Positions 26,129 to 33,129 of a stretch of DNA of 43,618 bases are shown one piece after another. The position numbers and the translations under genes were made by a program. The DNA is from Archangiaceae bacterium (GTDB lineage Bacteria; Myxococcota; Myxococcia; Myxococcales; Myxococcaceae): NCBI GenBank assembly GCA_016879935.1, contig JAACJQ010000295.1, forward strand, positions 1 to 43,618. Reading direction: 5' to 3'. The notes under the pieces were generated by a model. The model saw only the letters and a program-made list of their open reading frames with translations, was not told where the DNA came from and ran no database searches. The number at the start of each line of letters is the position of its first letter. The stretch's first letter is position 1.

Positions 26129-27916
26129 GTGCGACGACTCTGCTGGGTGCTGCTGCTCGCAGCCTGTTCAGGACGAATCGAAGGTGGCCCGCCGGGGCCC
26201 CAGGTTGGCGGAGAGGTCGACGCGGGCTTTCTGTGTGACGCGCCCGAAGCCGACGCAGGCCAGGAGAACGACGCGCTGCCTCCGACGCGCCTGCTGCGAC
26301 GGGCGGCGTTGGCGCTGACGGGCGCTCCACCGACCGACGACGACTACGCCGCGCTCGAGGCAGCGGGAGACGAGACCGCGCAGCGCGCCTTCGTCGACGC
26401 GTACATCGACGCGACGCTGCGCAAGCCCGAGTTCTACACGACGCTGTTCGAGTTCAGCCGCGAGTGGTTCTCGGTGCCGCTGACGCCCTCGACCGCCGAT
26501 GCGCCCGAGTACGGCCCGCAGATGCAGCGCAGCCTGCAGCGGTGCCCCTCCACTTCAGTGCACGCGGGCAAGTGGGCCTACGCGCGCGACGACTGGGACG
26601 GCTTCTCGGCCGACGGCAAGCCGCGCGTCTGCAGCAACGTGACCCGCGACGGCGGCGTGCCGGAAGAGACGACCCTCGAGCCGTGGTTCGCGCCCGGCAC
26701 CATGGTGACGCTCGTCGGCTCGGCCGCGAACACGCGCGACGCCGGGCCGCACGGTGACTGCAACCTCGCCCCGAACGGCTCCTGCGGCTGCGGGCCCAAC
26801 GCGGTGAACTGTCACGCCGACTACCAGCAGTACTCGGGCTGGGAGGACTACGTCAGCTGGAACGAGAACGGCCAGCGCCGTCAGCTCGCTGAGGAGTCTG
26901 CGCGGCTGTTCGCCCACCTCGGCTGGCACGACAAGCCGCTCGACCAGCTCATCACCGGCAGCACCCTCGTCGGCACCACGAAGACGGTCTCGGCCTACGT
27001 CATGCTCGGCGCCTACGCCGGCGACCGAACGATGCTGCGCGACGACTCGTGGTGGAACCCGCAGAAGTTCGGCGCCGCGCTCCATGACCCGCTGCACACC
27101 GACGGAGACCCCAACGGCTGGCGCGAGTTCGACCTGCCCACCGTCTCGCGCGTCTTCATCGCCGACCGCAGCTACCACTACGACCCGCGCACCGACGTCG
27201 GGCCGATGAAGGGCCTGCCCGCCGCCGGCATGCTGACGAGCTTCGGCTTCCTCGCGGGCCAGCCACGCGAACGCCTGCGTGCCGCGCGCCTGCTCGAGCA
27301 GCTCGCGTGTGAGGTGCTGGCGCCGCCCTCGGGCCAGACGTTCAACCCGTACCGGAGCGACCCCGCCACCGAAGGCCCCTGTCAGCACTGCCACAAGCGC
27401 ATCGACCCGGCCGCGATTCACTTCAAACGCTTCGCGAAGACGGGCCAGTCATTCGAAGGCTGGGGCGCGTTCTACGTGCTCCCCGACATCGGCACGTGGA
27501 CGTGGCCGACGCAGTGGCGCCGCGGCGTGTACCCGTACGGCGGAGAACCGTTCTCGCACTGGAACCGCTGGTACACGGCCGAGACGCGCATGACGCCGCT
27601 GACGCAGGCGCAGGTCGACACCAACCCGCTCACCGTCTTCATCGACTTCCTGCCGCCAGACCAGACGCTGCTCAACCAGACCGGAGATGGAACCAACGGC
27701 CCGCTCGGCTTCGGCAAGTTGATTCTCGCCTCGGGCGCGTACGACCGCTGCGTCGTGCGGCACCTCCACCAGCTGGTGCTCGGCCGCGACATCGACCCTG
27801 CGAAAGAGACGGGCTACCTCGACCGGCTCACGGCGCAGTTCATCGGAGGCGAGCGCAAGGTTCGCCCGTTCGTGAAGACGCTCACCAAATCGCCGCTGTT
27901 CGGGAGGGGCTTCTGA
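26129..27916 (+). CDS. PSD1/DUF1588-DUF1585-like lipoprotein with CxxCH
   Basis: 595 residues from a GTG that gives a lipoprotein signal ('VLLLAACSG'); an ATG at 26039 would add 30 residues unlike a signal. The N-terminal region (~60-120, 'TRLLRRAALALTGAPPTDDD') resembles DUF1549/DUF1592. 'CQHCHKRIDPAAIHFKRF' (C418, C421, H422) matches the DUF1588 'CxxCH-x-DP' element, and the C-terminus ('HLHQLVLGRDIDPAKETGYL', 'TLTKSPLFGRGF') resembles DUF1585. Such proteins are exported, putatively haem-binding, and occur beside a DUF1501 or DUF1552 protein, as here. Function is not established in the family. It shares one base with the next gene (TGATG). Confidence 0.8.
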   Translation: MRRLCWVLLLAACSGRIEGGPPGPQVGGEVDAGFLCDAPEADAGQENDALPPTRLLRRAALALTGAPPTDDDYAALEAAGDETAQRAFVDAYIDATLRKPEFYTTLFEFSREWFSVPLTPSTADAPEYGPQMQRSLQRCPSTSVHAGKWAYARDDWDGFSADGKPRVCSNVTRDGGVPEETTLEPWFAPGTMVTLVGSAANTRDAGPHGDCNLAPNGSCGCGPNAVNCHADYQQYSGWEDYVSWNENGQRRQLAEESARLFAHLGWHDKPLDQLITGSTLVGTTKTVSAYVMLGAYAGDRTMLRDDSWWNPQKFGAALHDPLHTDGDPNGWREFDLPTVSRVFIADRSYHYDPRTDVGPMKGLPAAGMLTSFGFLAGQPRERLRAARLLEQLACEVLAPPSGQTFNPYRSDPATEGPCQHCHKRIDPAAIHFKRFAKTGQSFEGWGAFYVLPDIGTWTWPTQWRRGVYPYGGEPFSHWNRWYTAETRMTPLTQAQVDTNPLTVFIDFLPPDQTLLNQTGDGTNGPLGFGKLILASGAYDRCVVRHLHQLVLGRDIDPAKETGYLDRLTAQFIGGERKVRPFVKTLTKSPLFGRGF

Positions 27917-28908
27917 TGCGTGCGCTCCTCCTGCTGATGCTGACGATGACGGCTGCGTGTGCGCGAGAGAACGAGGCCGCGCCGGTGGCGACCCGACGCG
28001 CGCAGGCGGCGTGTGGAGAGGCCTCGGACGAGACCGTGCGCGTGATGCGGGCGCTCGCGCCGTCGTGCGAAGGCTGTCACCTCACCGGCGTGCGCGCGTA
28101 CTGGTCGTCGGTGACGAGCTTTCAGAACCTCGTCGTCGCGAACCCCGCGCTCATCACGCCCGGAGACCCCGACGCGAGCGAGTTCGTCCGCCTGCTCGAA
28201 GGCCAGGGCAAAGGCGCGTTCAAGCAGATGCCCATCGGCACGAAGAGCTACGCCGACCTCGTGCGCGAAGGCACCGCGACGCTGCCGGTCGACGACGTGA
28301 AAGCGTGGGTGCGAGGGCTCACCGCGCAGCCGCGAAACGCGCAGCCCGACTTCTCCGCCGCCCGCGTCGCGCGCCTCAAGCCCGAGCAGGTGCAGCGCGC
28401 GCTGTACCAACAGCTCGGCCTCGTGCACGCCGACTTCTTCATTCCCGCGAGCGAGTACGGCATCTCGATGGCCGAGCCGCGCGGTGACGAGGCGTACCCG
28501 CTGCAGCCGAACGACGCGATTCCGGCGCCGAGGCAGCAGGCGCCGCGAGACCGGTTCCAGGCGCTCGGCGGCGGCTCCTCGTTCGGCCAGCGCAAGAGCG
28601 ACCTCACCGTCGGCCCCAGCTTCGTGCTCACGCTCACGCAGGTCTCTCAGCGCTGGTGCCGACTCGGTCTGAACAAGATGGGCAACGTCGCGCTCTTTCC
28701 CGCGGGCACGACGCGCGCGACCGACGAGGCGAACGTGAAGGCGACGATTCGCCGCTGGTTCCTTCACTTCCACGGCACCAGGGCCACCGACGCCGCCGTC
28801 GACGAGCTGTACACGACCGTGTGGACGCCGCTGAAGACCGACACCGAGGCCGCATGGGTCGGCCTCTGCTCGTCGTTCATTCGCCACCCTGACTGGATTT
28901 TCTACTGA
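27916..28908 (+). CDS. CxxCH lipoprotein of the PSD1/DUF1501 unit
   Basis: 330 residues. The lipobox is 'LTMTAAC' (C15). A cytochrome-like segment has 'CEGCH' (C51, C54, H55) in the context 'ALAPSCEGCHLTG..AYW', as in the N-terminal cytochrome region of PSD1 proteins. The remainder (~95-330) includes 'LKPEQVQRALYQQLGLVHAD' and ends 'CSSFIRHPDWIFY', which resembles the terminal part of DUF1592-type proteins. Together with the upstream gene it looks like one PSD1 protein split into two polypeptides. The start overlaps the upstream stop by one base and the stop is two bases before the DUF1501 start. Confidence 0.8.
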   Translation: MRALLLLMLTMTAACARENEAAPVATRRAQAACGEASDETVRVMRALAPSCEGCHLTGVRAYWSSVTSFQNLVVANPALITPGDPDASEFVRLLEGQGKGAFKQMPIGTKSYADLVREGTATLPVDDVKAWVRGLTAQPRNAQPDFSAARVARLKPEQVQRALYQQLGLVHADFFIPASEYGISMAEPRGDEAYPLQPNDAIPAPRQQAPRDRFQALGGGSSFGQRKSDLTVGPSFVLTLTQVSQRWCRLGLNKMGNVALFPAGTTRATDEANVKATIRRWFLHFHGTRATDAAVDELYTTVWTPLKTDTEAAWVGLCSSFIRHPDWIFY

Positions 28909-28910
28909 CC

Positions 28911-30500
28911 ATGAAGCTCTCGCGACGAAAGCTGTTCGAAGCAGGGTTGGGCGTGGGCCAGGTGGCGTTGCTCGAGCGCTTCGGCCTGGGTGAAGCGCGG
29001 GCGCAGACGATGATGGGCAAGCCGACGAAGCTGCTCGCCATCTGGCTCGACGGCGGCCTGCACTGGGAGACCTTCTTCTGTCCCCTCTCCCTCGGCGGCA
29101 TCACCAAGTTCATTCCCGCGCCGTCGGGCGGGTTGATTCCGTGGGGCTACGCGCCAGCGCAGGTCGAGCACTTCGACCGCACGCCCGTCGACCTGAACGA
29201 GCCCGGCCCGAGGCGAAAGTGGCGCGGGCCAATCTTCTGGGACTGGGACAACCCCGGCGCGGCGACGGGCGCGGTGGCGAACTCGGGCGGCGCGCAGCAG
29301 CACCGGCCCTATGGCTATGCGTGGGCAGACCCGGCGTACCGGCTCTACGCACGCTCCGCCGTCTTGATGGGCGCCGACCAGGGCACGGCGTCGCACTTCT
29401 CGGGCATCGTCGCGGGCCTCTGCGGCGTCGCCGGAGCGAACTTTCGCGCGCCCTCGGTGCAGGCCGTCGTGGCGGCGGCGATGGCGAAGCGTTTCCCCGA
29501 CCGGGCGATTCCCAACGTCACCATCAGCGGCGTGTCTCCGGCGAGCTTGAACCTGCCGAGCATCGCGGCGCCCACGGTGGTGACGAACGACGCGTCGGTC
29601 GAGCCAACGCTCTCTGACCGCCGTGATGGTTCGTGGAAGGGCCTGCGCGCGCGCACCATGCAGCCCGACGTCTTCTTCGACGGCAGCACGGGCATGGGCA
29701 CGCTGCCGCTCACAACCGCCGATGCGTACGCGCTGTCGGCGACGCGCTCGCGAAAGGGCATCTCGAGCCCCGGCACCGACGCGCTGCTCGAGACGCTCTA
29801 CGACACGTACAAGGGCGCGAGCCGCACGGTGGCGCGCGACATCTTGAGCATCTTGAGCGGCGTGCGCGGGTACGAGCACCTGGCGATGCGCGACATGCGC
29901 TACCCGACGAACTGGACGGCGTGCATCGGCTCGGCCGACAGCTGCGGCTCGGGCGCGTCGCTGGCGAACTACGACTTCGCGCTCAAGCTGCTCAAGTCGA
30001 ACCTGGTGACGTCGGTGTCGCTGCGCGCGACGAGCATCTCGAACTTCAGCTTCGACACGCACTCGAGCAACGGCCCGCAGATTCACACGAACCACCTGCG
30101 CATCGCCTTCGAGGGCATCGGGCGGTTGCTGCTCGAGATGTCACTCACGCCGGGCGCAGAGGCCGGCAAGACGTTGCTCGACGAGACGCTCGTGTACGTC
30201 TTCAGCGACTTCGGCCGCACGTTCCCCAAGTCGGGAAGCGACCACCACCCGGCGACGTGCGCGATTCTCTCGGGAGGCTCCATCATCGGGAACCAGATGG
30301 TGGGCGGCTACGACGAGACGCAGAACGGCTCGCCGATGGGTGTGCCGGTGCCGCTCATCGAAGAGACCGGAGACGCGGTGACGCGCGCACCGAAGAGCCA
30401 GGACATCGCGGCCACCGTGCTGCACGCGTTCGGGCTCGAGGGTGGAAAGGACTACTTCATTCCCGGCGGGTACGGACACTTCGACGGCGTCGTCGGCTGA
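28911..30500 (+). CDS. Tat-exported DUF1501-family protein
   Basis: 529 residues. The N-terminus 'MKLSRRKLFEAGLGVGQVA' has a twin-Arg motif and ends near 'ARAQ', so export is by Tat. Family features are 'LLAIWLDGGLHW' (D47) near the N-terminus and 'VYVFSDFGRTF' followed by 'SGSDHHP' near residues 427-445, the metal-binding elements of the alkaline-phosphatase/sulfatase superfamily to which DUF1501 belongs. The usual 'GGNDG' is altered to 'GGLHW', so nucleophile function is uncertain. Export by Tat implies cytoplasmic folding, often with a cofactor. It is the last gene of the three-gene unit and has only two bases upstream. Confidence 0.85.
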   Translation: MKLSRRKLFEAGLGVGQVALLERFGLGEARAQTMMGKPTKLLAIWLDGGLHWETFFCPLSLGGITKFIPAPSGGLIPWGYAPAQVEHFDRTPVDLNEPGPRRKWRGPIFWDWDNPGAATGAVANSGGAQQHRPYGYAWADPAYRLYARSAVLMGADQGTASHFSGIVAGLCGVAGANFRAPSVQAVVAAAMAKRFPDRAIPNVTISGVSPASLNLPSIAAPTVVTNDASVEPTLSDRRDGSWKGLRARTMQPDVFFDGSTGMGTLPLTTADAYALSATRSRKGISSPGTDALLETLYDTYKGASRTVARDILSILSGVRGYEHLAMRDMRYPTNWTACIGSADSCGSGASLANYDFALKLLKSNLVTSVSLRATSISNFSFDTHSSNGPQIHTNHLRIAFEGIGRLLLEMSLTPGAEAGKTLLDETLVYVFSDFGRTFPKSGSDHHPATCAILSGGSIIGNQMVGGYDETQNGSPMGVPVPLIEETGDAVTRAPKSQDIAATVLHAFGLEGGKDYFIPGGYGHFDGVVG

Positions 30501-30849
30501 AGCGGAGCAGGCGAGACACGCCTCGCGCGTCGCCGAAGAGCTGCAGCAGGCCGAGGTGATGCGCACGCGCGCCGATGTCGCCGAAGCGAAACGGCAGCTC
30601 GCCGAGATCGAAGCGAAGACCGAGACTCAGGTTCCGTACCGCTCGTCGAAGAGACGGGAGACACGAGAGGTCCGGGCTGCGGGCGCCTCGACGGTGATAA
30701 CCCGAGGGTGAAGAGTTCAGGGAGAGCGCGCCGCTCTCCAGGTGTTCCCGTGCCGCTCGCCGAGGACGGGGGCTGAAAACCCGAGGCTGAAACCCATGTA
30801 CAGCGTGCGCCGCTGACGCGAGATTCCGCGCCTTCGGGAGAGTCCACAC
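30501..30849. other. Non-coding or gene-remnant region of ~350 bp
   Basis: No gene with a convincing start was found. From about 30502 to 30630 the plus strand reads, in the frame of a 30442 ATG, as an Ala/Glu/Arg/Gln-rich helical stretch ('RVAEELQQAEVMRTRADVAE') with the genome's codon bias; it could be a decayed coiled-coil gene. Further on, a perfect 7-bp hairpin lies at 30721-30739 (ggagagc/gctctcc, 5-base loop) without a T run. The promoter of the papain-like lipoprotein should lie in the last 150 bases. Confidence 0.45.
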
Positions 30850-32679
30850 ATGAACGTGTCACGTTGGTTCGCGCTGAGTGCAGTGGTGTGTCTGGTTGGC
30901 TGCCCAGAGCCTGGGCCGATGATGACGACGGGCGGCGGGAGCGCCGGAACTGGTGGAGGCATCACCGGAAGCGGCGGTGGCCTCTCTGGTTCGGGTGGCG
31001 GCTCGACGAACACGGCTGGTGGCAGCAGCGCGGGCGGTGAGGGCGGTGGTTCGGCGGCCGCGGGTGGCTCCGTTGGTGGAGGCACGACGGCCGGCGGCAT
31101 CGGCGGAGGAACCAGCAGCGCAGGCGGCTCGGCGACGGGCGGCGGCAGCGTGATGCCTGGCACCTTCAACTACGCCTTCCAGCGCGACTCGTTCTCGTTC
31201 GAGAACTACGTGAACGAGAACGCGTCGCAGGGCTTCACCGCCACGAACCTCACCGAGCTCGAAGTGCAGCGCATGTTCGGGCCGGCCGTGTGTGCCGACG
31301 CCGACGCGGGCACCTGCGTGCTCACGCCCGCGGCGCGCCAGTGGATGCAGACCACCAACACCGAGATGAACGGCGGGCACTGCGAAGGCATGGCCGTGTT
31401 GAGCGCGCTCTTCGCGACCGGCACCGTCAGCCCGCAGACCTTCGGCGGCGCGTCGGCGTTCGCGCTGCAGCTGCCGCAGAACGTGCCGCTCCAGCGGGAG
31501 ATTGCGTACTGGTGGGCGCTCCAGGGCACCGAGCCGACCATCTCGTCGGAGCAGCGGCGCATGCGCACCCCGAATCAGATTCTCGCCGACCTGAGCGCGG
31601 GGTTCGACGCGGGCCTCGCCTTCACCTTCGGGCTCTACAAACGCGACGGCAGTGGCGGCCACGCCAATACGCCGTACCTCATCGAACCCGCAGACGGCGG
31701 CGTGGTGCGCGTGCGGCTGTACGAGAACAACTTCCCCAACGACGTGAAGGCCGTCGAGATCGACACCGTCGCCAACACCTGGCGCTACGAAGCCACCACC
31801 AACCCGCAGACGCCCGCAGAGATTTACGACGGCGACGCCACGTCGAAGAACCTCACCATCACCCCGCTCACTTCGCGCCTGCAGCCGGCGGTGTGCCCCT
31901 TCTGCGGCGAAGTCACGGCGAACGGCATGACGGTGCGTGGCGCGGCGGTGGCGTATCGCGAGCTACAGCTGTCGGGCGGCGGCAGGTTGACGGTCTTCAC
32001 CGCCGATGCGGGCACGCCCTCCATCTTCCGCAGCGACGCCGGGTGGGTGAACACGCTGGCACAGGCCTCCATCGGCTCGGCGCGGCGCGGCCCCACCACG
32101 TGGGACGACGAGCTCGACCCCATCTTCCGGCTGCCCTTGACGACGCCGCTCACGGTGACGCTCGACGGTGATGGCCTGTCGACGGCGTCACAGGCCTCGG
32201 TGTCGTTGGTGGCTCCCGGCTATTCCTTCAGCGTCGAAGGCGTGAGCCTCGACCCGGGCCAGCGCGACACGCTCGAGTTCTCGGGCGACCCGCGCCGCGT
32301 CTCGTACACCACGACGGGTCAGGAGACCCCGGTCATCGAGCTCGGCGTGAGCCTCGACGGCAACGACTACGTGTTTCAAATCATCGCCGGCGCCGAGACG
32401 GGCGGCGTCACCGTCACCCTCGTCAACGACGTGCCGAATGGTGAGCTGCGGGTCGACGTCGACGCCGCTGACGGCAACGCCTCGTACGGCGTGACGGTCT
32501 ACCGCCTCGGCGACGACGAAGAGGTGTTCTCTCACCTCGCCAACACCGTCGGGTCATCGGCTTCGGTGTTCCTCAACTACGGCACGTGGGCGGGCCAGGG
32601 CCAGCCGATGCTCTTCGAGGTCGACACCAACGGCGACGGCACGCCCGACATGTCCCAGATGGTCTCGGACGACATGTAG
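30850..32679 (+). CDS. Stalked lipoprotein with papain-like (C-H-N) domain
   Basis: 609 residues. The lipobox is 'VVCLVGC' (C18). A Gly/Ser/Ala/Thr stalk occupies ~25-102. The domain at ~105-345 has C178 in 'NGGHCEGMAVLSALF', H271 in 'GGHANTPYLIEPADGG' and N293/N294 in 'LYENNFPNDVKAVEID'. This order and spacing is that of papain/transglutaminase-fold cysteine enzymes, although no named family is certain. 'CPFCG' (349-353) is a possible metal or disulphide site. The C-terminal ~230 residues are beta domains ('GNDYVFQIIAGAETGGVTV'). The product is probably a surface-anchored cysteine protease or related hydrolase. A strong hairpin follows the stop. Confidence 0.8.
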   Translation: MNVSRWFALSAVVCLVGCPEPGPMMTTGGGSAGTGGGITGSGGGLSGSGGGSTNTAGGSSAGGEGGGSAAAGGSVGGGTTAGGIGGGTSSAGGSATGGGSVMPGTFNYAFQRDSFSFENYVNENASQGFTATNLTELEVQRMFGPAVCADADAGTCVLTPAARQWMQTTNTEMNGGHCEGMAVLSALFATGTVSPQTFGGASAFALQLPQNVPLQREIAYWWALQGTEPTISSEQRRMRTPNQILADLSAGFDAGLAFTFGLYKRDGSGGHANTPYLIEPADGGVVRVRLYENNFPNDVKAVEIDTVANTWRYEATTNPQTPAEIYDGDATSKNLTITPLTSRLQPAVCPFCGEVTANGMTVRGAAVAYRELQLSGGGRLTVFTADAGTPSIFRSDAGWVNTLAQASIGSARRGPTTWDDELDPIFRLPLTTPLTVTLDGDGLSTASQASVSLVAPGYSFSVEGVSLDPGQRDTLEFSGDPRRVSYTTTGQETPVIELGVSLDGNDYVFQIIAGAETGGVTVTLVNDVPNGELRVDVDAADGNASYGVTVYRLGDDEEVFSHLANTVGSSASVFLNYGTWAGQGQPMLFEVDTNGDGTPDMSQMVSDDM

Positions 32680-32693
32680 CGGCCGGCGGGAAT

Positions 32694-32731
32694 GGGTCGA
32701 CCGTGGTGCGAGTTCCACCCACGGCCGACCC
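32694..32731 (+). terminator. Strong hairpin after the papain-like lipoprotein gene
   Basis: gggtcgaccgtgg (32694-32706) pairs with ccacggccgaccc (32719-32731) over 13 bp with one mismatch and a 12-base loop, starting 15 bases after the stop. No T run follows, so it may be a Rho-assisted terminator or mRNA-stabilising element. It also separates the lipoprotein from the small gene at 32746. Confidence 0.55.
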
Positions 32732-32745
32732 TCGCTGGAGCCGTG

Positions 32746-33021
32746 ATGCACGCCGCCGCTTCTTCAGACACCTCGTTCGACCTGACGCCCGAGCTTCAGG
32801 TCATTCGCCACCTCGTCGCGCGCCGCACCGAACGGCCCCTCGATGGCATCACGCCCCAGAGCATGCTGCACGTCGACCTCGGCATCGGGCTGCTCGGCCT
32901 GGCCGTGCTCGCGCTCGAGATCGAAGACGTCACCGGCGTGCTGGTGCCTTTCGACGCGCTGACGAAGGCCGCCAGCATCGAAGACCTCGCGCGACTGTTG
33001 CACCTGCTGCGCCGCAGTTGA
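32746..33021 (+). CDS. Acyl-carrier-protein-like protein lacking the phosphopantetheine Ser
   Basis: 91 residues from ATG 32746, with ggag seven bases upstream. Four helices can be predicted as in ACP, and 'HVDLGIGLLGLAVLALEIEDVTGV' through 'ASIEDLARLLHLL' aligns with the ACP core 'LG-x-DSL-x2-(V/L)-E(L/I)...(I/L)EE-x-G...T(V/I)-x-DL'. At the invariant DSL triplet the codons read GGG CTG CTC, giving Gly48-Leu49-Leu50. The attachment Ser is therefore absent and 4'-phosphopantetheine cannot be carried. It may be a non-acylated ACP-fold adaptor. There are no fatty-acid or polyketide genes nearby. It precedes a DUF4139 gene on the same strand by 108 bases. Confidence 0.75.
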   Translation: MHAAASSDTSFDLTPELQVIRHLVARRTERPLDGITPQSMLHVDLGIGLLGLAVLALEIEDVTGVLVPFDALTKAASIEDLARLLHLLRRS

Positions 33022-33114
33022 TGCTCGCTTCGCAGCCCCTTCGCATCAGCGGGTGGAACACTTCACTCGCTTGAGACGTCGCGATGCCACCGTGGTTTGC
33101 TCCGCGGGGACTCG

Positions 33115-33123
33115 AAGGAGGGG
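33115..33123 (+). promoter_or_regulatory. Strong ribosome-binding site of the first DUF4139 gene
   Basis: aaggagggg ends six bases before the ATG at 33130. It fixes this start over an in-frame ATG at 33097 and suggests high translation of the first DUF4139 protein. Confidence 0.85.
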
Positions 33124-33129
33124 CACTTC

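Noticed and set aside
32680..32745. Attachment site or mobile element end
   Set aside because: The strong inverted repeat is a hairpin after a stop codon, with no target duplication, transposase or partner repeat in the window.
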